This document shows positions 22,414 to 34,722 of a DNA stretch of 64,000 bases, piece by piece. The DNA is from Triops longicaudatus (Eukaryota > Arthropoda > Branchiopoda > Notostraca > Triopsidae): positions 447,860-511,859 of the forward strand of contig JAGQDJ010000013.1 of the NCBI GenBank assembly GCA_022885665.1, in the 5' to 3' direction. Numbering within the stretch: position 1 is the stretch's first letter; the number at the start of each line of letters is the position of its first letter. The position numbers were made by a program, and so were the translations under genes. The notes under the pieces are model-generated. The model saw only the letters and a program-made list of their open reading frames with translations. It made no database searches and was not told the DNA's origin.

Positions 22414-25400
22414 TTTAACGAACACATAAAAATCACAAGAGTTAAGCCCCCCTGCCCTGAGTTTTGTGTAAAAAAAAACGTGGTCTTTAGGATTGCCACA
22501 AAAATACTCCCGTTTGTCTTTTTTTAGAGAACTTTCCCGAACGAACTTTCGGATATTGCGCGGTCGCGCAACGGATTTAAACTAAATGCTCGCTTTGCGG
22601 GTTGAGCTGTTATATTTCTGATGGGATTTTTTAGGTTGTTGTCAATTTTCAAGTGTTAATATTAATACCACATGGGGGTCAAAGTTGAGGTTACACAGTC
22701 GGAGCTTATGCGAGATAGACCGTGACGAGTCTGGCGTCCATCCACTAAAATACGTCAGCTTTGCAGGCTGGGCTCTGAAGCCTGTCTGTGTTTCGTGCCT
22801 TTTTTTGCTTTCTTTCATTTCTCACATCTTCAGGTCGTAAACAGTTCCCCATAACTTACACAACTTATCTGGATTTTTCCAAGCAAATTACCACCGAGTT
22901 GGAAAACAGCAAACTTGTAGATTGGTTTGACTTACTCCAATTTACCCATAAAGGCCTACAACTTTAGCCTTGACCCCCATTTATCGAAAATTAGGTCAAC
23001 GGTAACTTAACACTTTACACTAATTTGGCTAACCTACTTTTAGCGCCAGGTCTTGTTATCTAGTCTTTTCTAGTACATCTTCATTATATTGCATATGTAT
23101 GGTTAGTGTTTCAGCAAAGGAAAAAAAAGGCATTTTCAATTACATCTACCCTTCCAATGCAAGGTACTCCTCGGCATAGAAGGCAAAGAAACAGGCCTTA
23201 TTCTAAAATGCAGGATTTCCGTATCAACGACTAAAGGTCTGTATTTTGTGCTGCGGTAACTATGTGAACTCTTTTTTGACATTATAAGTCGTGTAATTAG
23301 AAACTGGGTCCATATCGTTGTCTTTGGCTGCTTCGGAGCACTTTGTTTTTTCCCTTCAGATAATCGAGACGCAAAGCTTTTCGAATATTCCTAGCAAGTA
23401 AAATGTAATCCGAAATCAAACGAAAAAACATTACGTTGTATAGCGCGACCATCTTGTAAAACACCGCTTTAAACCATCGTTTGTACAACAGAGCTTTGTC
23501 AAACTCAAGTTGCGATTCATCGAAGGTAACTCGTAAGAGTAAGGTAGACTAAATAATTGCAAGATCGGATTGCATTATTAGGGAAAAATCACAACACGTA
23601 CACCTCAAGAATTGAAATCTTGAGTGGCTGCATAAGCCTAGCAGATGTTTTCCTCCAGGAAAAGAGCCAATCGAGCCTCGTGATTAGGATCGGACAGGTC
23701 GGACTAAACGGGTTTTTTTTGCATGTATGGTGTACGACAGTTGATCACTAGGTTCCGGACAACTCGAAAGTATAACTAATCCATACACAGGATCCTCGGG
23801 ACTTCTCAAGTTATCACAGACACAAGCACAAAAGAATCCGTATTTAGATATGTTGGTTACGCCGCAAGTTTTTGCAAACAGCGCAATCCGCTTATCTGAA
23901 TAGGCTCAGAAACGGACCGAGAGTATTCGAATATGCGGAGCATTCAAAAATACGAAGTTGCCTATTTAACATGATACCAAATATGCATGGAATGAGTCAA
24001 TATACCTGTTCAATCCTGTATTAATAATCAAGTTAATCAAGTTTTTTATCGATTTCAAGTAATCTTATTAAATAAAGTCCACGATTGAACGCTCATTTGT
24101 TTTATTGGCATTTATTTTTTAACAGTACTTGAAATTAATATCGTCCTTATGAGCTAAGACTGTCTAATGGGCTTAGAAGATGTACTTGATGTTCGAAACC
24201 CCTTTAGGATTACGCTTTAGCCGGATATCATTAAGTAGCATGTTCTAACCGCACTTTTTACTTAATCCTTTCCTCTCAAGCGCTGTATGAAAGGGGTATC
24301 TGACGTCAGGTCAAATTCGCAAGCCTATAGGCTAGCTTTTCACTGCCCTTAGGGAGATACTTTTTTCAAGTACTGTACAGTAAAAAATCTGAGCATTGTA
24401 CAGCAAGATCATTGAACGGATATGTCGGATAAACTGGTTATCCCTTACAACACGTGTTATCTATAAGCCGACGAGTGACATTAATTGCCTGCAATGCAGA
24501 CTCTAATGATAGTGGAGGTGTAAGGTCTTTGCTACTCATTTAACTTTGCAATTAAACGCAATAACTTTCCATTTTGGATTTTAATGCGTCGTTAACGGTG
24601 AAGGTAATTGTGGAGGGGTTTTAGTTTTCTTCGAAGCAAGACGTTTCAGCATTTTGTGAAATATTGTGACTTTCTGACGTCAAAGGTCCAAATTGTCAAA
24701 AATTCGTGTTTACATAGAGGAAGTCATTTAGTATTGTAAGATATACAGCGGGGCTTATATTTTTAGAAAAAAAAGGCGGAATACCCAATTAGCCACTTTC
24801 TGTAAAAAAAACTGTAGGTTTACATTGCATTAAATGGGCTTTAACGGGAAAGTAAGCTTTTTTATTAAAGTGAGGGGACTATTCAGACAACCGCTGTTTA
24901 CTAAGTTGGTTCTACTGTGTTCAATTATCTACTTGTGCGATTGTGAAACGTGGCTTCATTGAAGTTATGCGTTTTGAGTTTATCAACGAAGTATCAAAAC
25001 CCATGACGATAGAAAGTGGGTTTTTCCCTTCACAATATTATGAAGGAATGTTGAAAGACTGTAACTGGGAAGGGGACTTCGAACACTTGGCCTATGCATG
25101 TGCAAGGATGACAGAAAGAAAACGGCTTTCTGGAAGGATAGCCTATAGGAGAAAGGAGTTGAGAAGGGAGTTTCGCGTCTAACTTGCGTGTCGGAGTAGC
25201 TCACGGAGGAAAAGGCAGGCTATGATTGCTTTATTGGGCAAACAATCGTATGGTTAAAAAAAATATAAGTAAAAAAAAGCTGTGATTTTTCTTATTCAAA
25301 GGTATTTCCTAAAGGAAATAAGCCTTTCTAATTTTACCACTCTCAAACTCCTGTTTTATATTTTGCCACTCCTAATCAGTTCTGAATTAGAAAGAGTAGT

Positions 25401-25672
25401 AAAAAAAAAAGAGGTATATCGCATTATCTTTAGCCCTGTGAGTTGAAGTGGCATCCCTCTTGAAAGAAAACGAAGCACAAGTGTCGATTGAACAAAAATT
25501 TTGTGTTGATCCAAGCGTTACTTTCAAAGGTTGAAAAATATAAGGAAAACACTCTGGACAAGTAGAAAAAGCCAACGGGCAAAGCAAAGCTTATAGACAA
25601 ACGAGTGCTAGGCAGTGTTCAATCATTGACTATCTTGCGAAGAAATGGAAATATTTTTTATTTTATTTTATA

Positions 25673-25829
25673 CAGTACTCTTTATACGATATTTAATTAC
25701 AAGCATATAAGGATTTTTTTTACTCAACTGGTATTTGTATGTGATGCAAGTTGTCACATTAGATAAATCCAAGTCCAGCTTTAAGCCACGCCGACTAATC
25801 GGTCCATTACGATTAAGCGAGTTCCACTG
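25673..25829. mobile_element. Possible pogo-like MITE, 157 bp
   Basis: The right end, reverse-complemented, reads CAGTGGAACTCGCTTAATCG, a typical pogo/Tigger-like terminus. The left end CAGTACTCTTTATACGAT matches it only partly. TA dinucleotides flank both ends. Tentative. Confidence 0.4.
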
Positions 25830-26669
25830 TACTATAATACAACAATGCTTTTTATTTTCCTCTCCTTTTACAATCTAACGAAAAAGTTCTCCTTTGTTCG
25901 AAACGTTTGCTTGACTTTAACCTTTTTGCCGTTAAAAGTTTCGTTCTCTTTTATTTTCCTAGATTCATGCGTATTTCAAACATTTTCCCTTTGAATACAG
26001 GTAAAATAGAAAATTTTTCTCTTTTCTGAGTTAGTTGTTCAGATGTCGATAATATAGACTAAAGATTTCCGGGTTAACGAAGCTTAAAGTGAAAATTTGA
26101 GATACACATGCGGAGTCAAATAAAGTTTTATTTTCAAGATTAACGATCATTCAATATTTCATCAATCAAATCCCACACAACGGCGGGACCCATTCAAACC
26201 ATCAAATTCCCTACGCGTGTGACGTTGTACTTCTTTTCGACGAAATTTTCTCCACTCGAACTTCGCTGCACCCACTGAGTGTGCGATTCTTGTCCAGTTT
26301 CAAAATTTGGTGGTCCAGTATTTAAGACTTTTGTACGGTTTGTCCAAAGAGTTAACTGTCCCGTCCCTCTAATAGTCTGCGTGAGAACGTGTAATAATTA
26401 AGAGGGTGTCCTCTTCTTATCCGAATACTTCCTTTCTGTTATCAAAGGTTATTTGAATTGTACTATAAGGTTAGTAGTTGGACAGTAGTTGATCAAGTGG
26501 TTAAAGCATAGACCAAAATTGTATAGTTTAATCCTTGGATGTTGCCTTTTCAAGTGAAACCGAAGTAGACCGTTCGTGTGGAGACAGGCAGCTTTCATTT
26601 GCGTATCCTTTGATTGACTGACCATTGTGACATTGTGGCAAATGCCGCACAGGCCGGGGCTAGAAAATG

Positions 26670-26695
26670 TTTTTTTTTTTTTTTTTTTTTTTTTT
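26670..26695. repeat. T26 homopolymer
   Basis: Uninterrupted run of 26 T in intergenic DNA, next to a GC-rich patch. Its length is likely to be sequencing-uncertain. Confidence 0.8.
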
Positions 26696-27331
26696 AGGAT
26701 GGGGCTTTTTTAGTCGTAATAATGTTAAACAAGTAGTGGGGCCGGTCTCGAAAATTCCCGCATGGGCCGCCGGCAAGCCAGTCTGCCCCAAGCACCGTAA
26801 ATCACGAAATAACTAGTTACGAGCATTACGTCTTTGTTCAGTGACTAACATTTACGGAAAACTGTTTTCTCCGGAATAAAAGGATTGCAACCATATCCAA
26901 CTGACATTATGACAAACATCGGGGTGCAGACCCGATGTAACGCCAGCAAAATAGGTAATAAATTGCCGGAGACAGCCGTATGGAGTGAGCGACGTACTTT
27001 AACGCCACCGGATGAAGTCTGTGAAGTTGTTGTGGATCTGGGGCTACTGTAGCGAAAACAAATCTCAATGTCGTCAACGTAATGTTTACTTATTTTGTAT
27101 GATTTTTCTAACAATTATTTTATTACATTGCTCCCAATGCTCGTTTACGAATAGATAACAAGAAAAACAAATCTTCTAGAAGGGTTTAATTTAAAGGCAC
27201 CTTTTCTGCCGAATGATATTAGTGCTGATACTGTAGACAGTACACAATACGCTACAAAGTTTCTCATATTCGCAGCATGGCAGAAACTTCGCGTTTCAGA
27301 AAGCGCTGCAAAAAGCAATAGTACGAGACCT

Positions 27332-28776
27332 TCAGCTTTGTGTCGGTATGCTACGACTGTCAACATTATTTTCTTCCGATTCATGGATGCAAAGCCATGG
27401 CCATCGCGATTGTAGCTCTTGGCGATATCTGGAAGTTTAATGTGATATAAATTAAAACTCTTCAATTCCTAATTTATTAATTAAATACTTTGGGTGATTG
27501 ATGGCATATATATACGGATCGATGCAAGCGGCTGCTTTGCACGTCATCGCAGGGATCATTGAAACGAACGGCGTTACGAGTTGACGTTTACCGTAGGCAG
27601 CCATGAATGCGACCACAAAATACGGTGTCCAAGATAAGAGGAAAAGTGAGGTTAATGTCATTCCTACTTTGGCAACTCGAACTTCCTGGCGAAGATTAGC
27701 ACCGTCACCTGCACGTAAGCTTTCTACGTTCATCTTTTGCGCCTAGAGTAAAAAAAAAAACATCTTCAATATTTGCAATCTTGTTATGAGGATACGAACT
27801 TGGATCTTGAGTTGTTTTTCATGATTCATAACGTGAACTGTAATACTGGTGTAACAAGCAACAACAATTGCAAGGGGAATGACGTAGCACCAGATCCAAA
27901 TGACACCAACGAACAAACGTGTTTCTACAGTTTCCGTCATGTAGTCGAAGGTGCAACTGGTTAAGTATCCCTCTGCAACAAGTGGGAGATATTAGACTCT
28001 CATATTTTGACGACTTTTACGCAAAAGTTTTGCCTACAACCTGGGACGAATCGATTCCATGTTTGAGTAAACGGCAATAAAGCTACGGGCAAAACGTACG
28101 CCCATAACAGACCAACGATAGCTGCAGTTTTTTGTGTGCTTAACCTCTCTGCAAATGGTTGTGTAATGCACCTGTGTGCTGGTTGTTAGACTCCTCGTTC
28201 GAAACGCAATATATTAAATTCACTTATAGCGATCATAGGCGATGGCGGCATTCGTCACAGCTGCTCCAGGTCCGGATAAAGCCCCTAACAAACCGTAAAT
28301 TTGACACCCGAGGTGGCCAAAAATTGGCCCTTCATTGAAACTGTTGATAATGAAAACTGGAGTTTTCAACATCATCACGAAATCGCAAACGGCCAGGTTA
28401 ACAACGAACATGTTGGAAGTCGTTCGGAGTTTCTTGGAACTGCATCAAAACGATTAAACTACACATTTCTTTTATTATATTACGTATTAGAGTTACTTAC
28501 GTAAGAAATACGTATATCACAATGCCATTACCGACTAGAGAAAAGATCATAAATATGACGTAAAGGACACCGAGCAAATGGTGAAGCATGGGATTGGGTT
28601 CTTCGAACTTGCGCCAATGCTCATGAACGAAGGATAGGTAATCCGAGGGTGTATTCCAGCCATTATTTTTCAACTCGTACCACTTACTAGATTAAGTTAC
28701 GAATTAATTTAATTGATTAGTGTATATCACACCATTTCGATTACCGAGCAAGAGAGTAGGAGTCGTTGAGATTCAT
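27332..28776 (-). CDS. R-type opsin, probably short-wavelength/UV class
   Basis: Seven minus-strand exons (28776-28745, 28686-28501, 28439-28224, 28171-28041, 27972-27800, 27742-27489, 27428-27332) give 362 residues, all phases consistent. It is a seven-transmembrane photoreceptor. The retinal-binding lysine is in TM7 (MTCKAAACIDPYIYAINHPK; codon 27536-27538). The TM3 and EC2 cysteines (GCQIYG, TSCTF) can form the conserved disulfide. The DRY motif appears as YDRYK, the NPxxY equivalent as DPYIY, and an N-glycosylation site NDS is near the start. The long third loop with KQLKIQAQKMNVESLR is typical of Gq-coupled arthropod opsins. TM2 has a lysine (MMLKTPVF; codon 28364-28366) at the position that marks arthropod UV opsins. 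The stop follows SRSIPTQS; a further 3' exon is not excluded. The exact spectral class needs phylogeny. Confidence 0.93.
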
Positions 28777-28794
28777 CACGGTTAGGAGTGTAAC

Positions 28795-28842
28795 TGACAA
28801 GTTAAAGCGAAATGTGGCCGCCATAGCTTTAGTTTTATATAA
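28795..28842 (-). promoter_or_regulatory. Candidate opsin core promoter
   Basis: On the minus strand a TATATAAAA box (28841-28833) lies upstream of a TCAGT initiator-like word (28797-28793) and about 60 bases before the start codon. The TATA-to-initiator spacing (about 44) is longer than usual, so the true start may be nearer 28810. Confidence 0.35.
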
Positions 28843-29688
28843 AACCATGGATTACAATTGTATGGCATCTATAACTAATCCAAACACAAAATCAAAAATT
28901 GGCTTCACTGCTTGCGTAAGAAAAGAGAGTGAAGCCGCCATAATAAGGTTAGCCTAAGTTCCCTCAAGTTCGAAATTCCCCACGAGATTAAAACGTACAT
29001 GTCCGACAGCAAAATGTACGGTGTCATAGTGCTATTATTGGCATTTTTAATAAAAAAAAAATGTTAGCAGCATAAGCACAATTTGGCACACTCAGTGCCG
29101 TCTTAACGTATAGGCCCACAGGGCACGGCCCAGGGGCCCACGAGCGTAGAGGATCTCGCGCCGGTGTAACCTTTACTACAAGTGCTAAAGAAATTTTCTT
29201 TATGGGTTTTAAGAATTGCATATCTGTTCATTTTCAACTGAATAATAATTTATAAAATGTGCGAGCTCCTTATTAAGTAATTTACAAGACCTCGTGGCTA
29301 AGTTGTGAGCAGATTGCTCAATTGATTCGCAAAAGGCCGACACTGACACGTACAGGTAGTGTGGAACCAAGAAGGTTTCAGTGCAAAGCAATGTACTTTT
29401 GGGTTATCATCCCGTCTCAATTGCTTCTTTTAGAAGCGCTTCCAGTTGGTGAAAACTGCACCAAACTGATGAAAGAATCCATTCAGATCTTGATCTGGGC
29501 ATACCTCACCGGACTTGACTGACCTAACCTAACGAGCAATAACTTAACTGTCTAACTTTTTGCATTAACTTTCCCACGGCTTGTATGTGCGCGCATGGGT
29601 TAGAATCGCTTAATTATTTAAAACAGTTTAAATAATTTAGTTACATTTTGTAGGGTCTGGTTCGGTTCGATTGGGTTAACAAATCCAT

Positions 29689-29703
29689 GGGGGGGGGGGG
29701 GGG
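29689..29703. repeat. G15 homopolymer
   Basis: Run of 15 G in otherwise AT-rich DNA. Confidence 0.8.
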
Positions 29704-30317
29704 TTATTGAAAGATACGCAAAGCAACATCTCGAATGCGAAGTAACCTCTCAGTCGCGATTAATGAGCTTATTTAAAAATGAAAGAAATTTAATTTTCTT
29801 CTGTAAGAAGATATGGCAGCTTTCGATTGCTTGCCCTCATAGGCAGTTTACTCGGCAAAGGGAGGCGTTACACAAAGAAACTTTCTTGTATAACCTTTCA
29901 AGAATACTTCGATTAATTTTTACTTAAATATTAACTAGTTAATTTTGTTTTCTGTATATTTCAACTCATAATAGCAAGATAGAGGATTAGGTGAAATAGT
30001 TTTACCACTAATTCTTAACAGTAAAGTTATGTCCAGTAGTCCACTCCAATTTTATCAATCCCGATAATAGAAACTCCTGTTTCAACTATCGTGAACGATT
30101 TTCTTCGTCAACAGTAAGGCTAGTATTCACTTGGTTATGGGTGGGGCGAATTTTTTTCACGATTATTCCAGTAAAGAATCATTCAATGTTAATTCAGTTT
30201 ACTCTTGATTCTTGTTCTGCATTTGATTTTACCTGACGCACTACATGTGTGCATTCGATTTAGTCATCTGACTTGTCTACCAAACTCTGTGTTATGTAGA
30301 AAGTTCAAGTAGATCTA

Positions 30318-30618
30318 CAGTAGAACTCCGACTTTGTCAGCCCCTACTATGTCAACTGGTTTGGCATCAAACTTCTAATTAAAAATGGGATTTTACATCG
30401 ATTTATAAACAATTAACCATGGACACTACAAAATTTTCTCTTAGGAGTCCCACGAAGGAAAAATTTAAGCGTAAAACTATGATTAATTATCGATTATTAC
30501 TCATTGTTTTTTTTTTTTAAATCCTAATGCATTTGATGCGTGAATCTGATTTTGTCAATTATCCAGCTTGACAACTACCATACACTCCCGACCTGTTGTC
30601 AAAATCGGCGTTCTACTC
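30318..30618. mobile_element. pogo/Tigger-like MITE, 301 bp
   Basis: The left end CAGTAGAACTCCGACTTTGTCA is mirrored by a right end whose reverse complement is GAGTAGAACGCCGATTTTGACA. A TA target duplication flanks both sides (30316-30317 and 30619-30620). The subterminal TTGTCA words also repeat in inverted order. No transposase ORF. Confidence 0.75.
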
Positions 30619-31087
30619 TAAGTCGAAAACAGGCGACTAAATTTTCATGCTGGGTGTTGAAAAACGTGGATGTTCACAGCTTGGCGATGATTCGTAATTC
30701 CAGTGGCGCCAAGGGGCAAACATAATTGATCCGACTGACTCATTATATTTTGACCAATGAGACGCACATGGTGTTTTTGATAACTCATTGCCAGGATGGT
30801 GTCTGTCAAATAGGGTTCTTGTTGGCCTAGCTGGAAATACAACTTACCGAGAATCAAAACTTATTTAACGCACCTATGATAACATTGCGAAATGACGCAC
30901 ACAGCTTTGAACAATTGGCTGTATTATGTCTATATCCATAAAAATGCAATGTTACCATTCTAAAAAGTAACGCAAACTGCGCATGTCATGACGTAAAAAA
31001 TATCATCCCGTTTAACATTTGATCGTATAAACCTTGTTATCATGTAACGGCAACACGTAAGAAATTACACTAGCGTTTGTGCGGATT

Positions 31088-32685
31088 TTATATGCTAAGC
31101 TCTTTGCGTTCGACGAACTGTTGGTCTACGGCTTTGGCTAATGCAATTAGGAAAGAACCCATGTCCGTATTAGGGGAATGTAAGAACAGCGCGTGAGCCA
31201 GGAATGGTAGCTTACGTAAGGTTCTTCCACTTAAACCTTCACTTTTCCTGGGAAGACAAAGAATCCCTTTTAGAGGCAGCATAATGTGATTTCAGGTGAC
31301 TCACTTAGAAATGGTCCATAACGCCCGACTAGGGCTTACGATATCACTTGAGTCAATTTCAGTGTCCTTCACGAAGGCTTCCGTTGAAGTAATAATTCCG
31401 ACACGTAATAATTCTTGCAAACTACTAACGTAAATCTGATAAATAGCACGGGCGGACGGCAAACCAATATATTGCTTAATATCCGCGCGATCTACGAATG
31501 CCAAATCAATAGCTTCGGTAACGTTTGAGGTAGTCAAGATAAGCACGTTTGGAAAACTATATCATAAATTGAAATTAATATTTGCGTTTTTATAGGTATG
31601 GCCGCTCAAGATTCGAGTGGTGCATGACACTGTTACCGTTTAATAAGGTCGATTTGAGTAAGTACGGCATTCACAACGCGGAGGGCATCAGATGGCTCCG
31701 TACCATTCATTGCTGACTGTCGGGCGCGCGTTAAGCTTTCTACTTCGTCCATCAAAAGACAAACCAAGGCATTGGGATCGTCGACTAGCTCCTGGATCTG
31801 AGCGAATAACTTCTGCACCAATTTCCCACTCTACAAATAAAAAATTACAACGATCTAGTTAAATTCGTAGGTTGCAATGTGAACTATACATATTAAAAAA
31901 TATATCACTCTTTGGAGTGTTTTTTTTTTTTTTTTTTTTTTTTTTTACCTCAGAGAACCACTTAGAGAAGAGACTATGGCTATTTATTTCAATGAGTTGA
32001 CCGTATTTATACCGATGGCTCAGTCGGATGGCCAACTTATGAGCCAAGGCCTTACACAGGGAGGTTTTGCCAGTGCCGGGTGGACCGTGTAGTAGCACTA
32101 CGCGATTCCAGTTGACTAAAGTCGAATCCACTCCCCGGTCAGAGAACAGCAAAGTTGTGGAAACAAAGCTAAGGAGTTTGCTTTTGATCGCATTATCGTA
32201 CACTAACGACTCCCATAGGTTGTCGAACTCAGCGGAAGGCAAAATCAAATGCCCAGCAGCAGAGATGCCTTCGCTTTCGTCCAATTCTTCCGTTTGCAAG
32301 CCTGTTTCGTCTAAGGTATAGACGTGAACCTCGTAGATTGGAGGAACTTCATTTATCACTTCAGGTTCCGAGATGACAACGCGGCGGAGGTGCTCGCGCA
32401 AGAAGTCGTCCTGAATCTCTTGGTTGGGAATGACTTGAGCAGACGGAGCCATGACAAACAGGCTACTGATGTATTTCGAAATCTTCTCCCTTAGCTCTGC
32501 ATTAGGAACAGCACTAAAGAGAACGCAGCTTGTTATAATGGGTATACGGTGCAAAACATGAAGAATACGAGACCTTTCTCTTTTCTCCACTTTAGTTTCG
32601 TACTAATCAACAACAATATTTACCTTTGTCCCTTTTTTAACGCTTCGATATGGATTATTGGGACTACAGGTTGAACAATATCCAT
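31088..32685 (-). CDS. TRIP13: Pachytene checkpoint protein 2 homologue (AAA+ ATPase)
   Basis: Five minus-strand exons (32685-32624, 32513-31949, 31830-31637, 31556-31305, 31247-31088) give 410 residues (human 432), phases consistent. TRIP13/PCH2 is a hexameric AAA+ remodeller. With the adaptor p31comet it opens closed HORMA-domain proteins such as MAD2 and meiotic HORMADs, silencing the spindle checkpoint and controlling meiotic axis composition. Visible motifs: N-terminal HIEAL strand, WNRVVLLHGPPGTGKTSLCK (Walker A), GQLIEINSHSLFSKWFSESGKL (pore-loop region), LLMDEVESLTRAR (Walker B), ILTTSNVTEAIDLAFVDRADIK (sensor 1 and arginine-finger region) and SEGLSGRTLRKLPFLAHAL (sensor 2). All catalytic residues are present. 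The second intron begins GTAAAA followed by a run of about 27 A on the coding strand. Confidence 0.95.
31920..31946. repeat. T27 homopolymer at a TRIP13 splice donor
   Basis: Uninterrupted T run on the plus strand, i.e. an A run directly after the donor GAG|GT of TRIP13 intron 2. Confidence 0.85.
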
Positions 32686-34720
32686 TCCTTTTAAGCGAAG
32701 TAATCTATTGCCTACAGACTGGTGAGATTATTTTAATATTCAAAAGACAAAAGAAACGTGTAGCACGTTGAAAGAACGGTAAACTTCAAAATTGGCACTT
32801 TCACAGAACGAATCACGTCATGCTGATACTAGATTGTAAGTAACAGGCTGCTTGACAGCGCACAAACTTGCGATTCGCGCTTCGAAACATCGACCGCTTT
32901 CCAGATCGAGTGCCGCGTTGATGAAGTTGGAACCCTTCATGTCAAAAAGATTGCATTCCGTACATGTATTTCTAAAGAAAAATGAACGAGAAGGTGACTT
33001 ACAATTCTCTACTTAAATTTCTAATAAGGCGTTTAAAAATGGTTTGATAATTTTTAAGCTATAAGCTGAGCTCTGTGTTACTTTTAAAACGAAGTGTAAA
33101 CGCAAATGGACGTGCGTAATGTAATTAAACGGTTGGGGTCAATTGCGCCCCGGACAAAGTATTGACACCCAAGAAGAAAAGCTCGGCTTATTAAGCAAGG
33201 AAAGGTACCAAATCTCACTGCGCACTAGGAGTTCAATTTAAGATGTTAAACAAAACTTTGCAGATTTCGCAAAGTTAACATAATTCATGAACGAAAATGA
33301 TGTCCTTCAAGTAGACGCCTGTGTGTCCCCTGCTTACACCACTTCGCGACACTCGACTCAGTCATACCAAAACACCGATAAAGTTTCTCAGCACAGTTCG
33401 TTAGTATGTAACGTGGGTTCGGTAATAGATTATACGCCTCAGAAGAAGTGAGTAAATCAATCAGAAGTATCAATGTACGGTACGATTGGTTCTCAGCTCA
33501 ACCCAACCCTGAGGTTCGACAAGGTTGCCTGTTGAGGCCCCGGTCGAAGGAACTCATGTGATGGGCGAATTACGTGATAATATTTTCAGGTAGTTTTTGT
33601 GATTATAAATTATGAAATATGCTCTAAAAACTTTTGACAGAAATATAAACATAAACGATCCGCTCTGCATGTCGAGGTGCGTTTCTGAGAAAGCGATTTT
33701 TTTTTTCCTTAAGAAATATCACTTCTGACTTTCTTAGAAAGTATATTTTAAAAAATCTGTCTCGACCCGTGGTACGGGACTCTCTAAAATGGCTATGATG
33801 AAAGAAATTTTAAAATTGGGTATACAGTTTTCGGGAAATGCCCTCAAATATTACCATGCAATTTGGCAAGTTGCCACGGAAATTGCGTACCGAATCTAAA
33901 AATTTGTTTCAATGTAATTTTATCTTAGAAAATCCCGTACTGTGTCGAAGAGTGGCTATAGTTAAAGTGCTGTGTTAAAGTCAGAGTCGGAAATTACTCA
34001 ATGGTGATTTATTAGCCGGTATCCCATGCCGTAATGCTCCAAGGCGCGGTCGCAGGGAACAAATATATAACTTTTCTGCGTGCACTGAAACCATTTGTGC
34101 GTCTAGTCCAAAAACACACATGAAAAATTATAATATGTAATTAACTTGCTCCGAGTTTTCGCTAGGCTTGCCGTCGAAGTGACTTCGTTATGCGAGTTTT
34201 CCGATGGAAGTTCTCGGGGAAGTTAGATGTGCGTTGTGATGTTCTGGGTGGTCCGTCAATTTTTACCTGTGAAATTTCGTATTAGTACAGTGAACACATT
34301 AATCAAGGCCTAATTTGTTAGTCCTCGTCATCGTATGTAAGCGTGGTGCTGTTTTAAAGAGAAATGAAGTAAGCTCGAGATTACACAGCAGAGTAATTTA
34401 AACCAAAGGTCAAAAGTTTTTGGTAAGATTTCATCACACTTAGATAATTTCCCAAAGACAAAGTTCTAAAGGTTCTGTACATCCATTGTGATAAGTGTGG
34501 TTCGTTCAGTTGCTTGACAGGTACCTACGAATCAATTACCATAGATAGTTCGTTGCCTTAGCTGATTTTATCACTTTTCTACGTTGTTTCTAAAGAAATT
34601 GTTAATTTCTCGTCCATTAGAGATGGTTAGTTAAAAAGTTGGTTACCGGATTATGGGCTACAATATAATCTCATTTATTATGTTTAATTATGCGTTTATG
34701 TTCCTAGGATGTTGACACTA
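32686..34720. other. Intergenic, no gene seen
   Basis: Divergent space between TRIP13 (-) and the decayed gene (+). AT-rich, with no supported ORF or repeat. Confidence 0.4.
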
Positions 34721-34722
34721 TG

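Larger units (their letters stand above)
22414..27331. other. Intergenic, no gene seen
   Basis: About 4.9 kb of AT-rich DNA between the BRICHOS gene start and the opsin 3' end. It holds a possible pogo-like MITE (25673-25829), a T26 run (26670-26695) and a GC-rich patch near 26640-26790. A minus-strand AATAAA at 27119-27124 could end the opsin transcript. No coding gene was recognised. Confidence 0.4.
28843..31087. other. Intergenic, no gene seen
   Basis: Between the opsin promoter and the TRIP13 3' end. It contains a transposon-like end at about 29095 (CAGTGCCGTCTTAACGTATA) without a visible partner, a G15 run at 29689-29703, and the MITE at 30318-30618. Confidence 0.4.

Noticed and set aside
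24943..25182. 79-codon plus-strand open frame with fairly protein-like composition
   Set aside because: It begins at a GTG, has no recognised family and no supported upstream exon; kept as non-coding.
26845..27114. Minus-strand ORF downstream of the opsin with a Ser/Thr-rich stretch (SSPRSTTTSQTSSGG)
   Set aside because: It looks like an opsin tail, but I found no donor in opsin exon 7 that joins it in frame before the stop at 27332.
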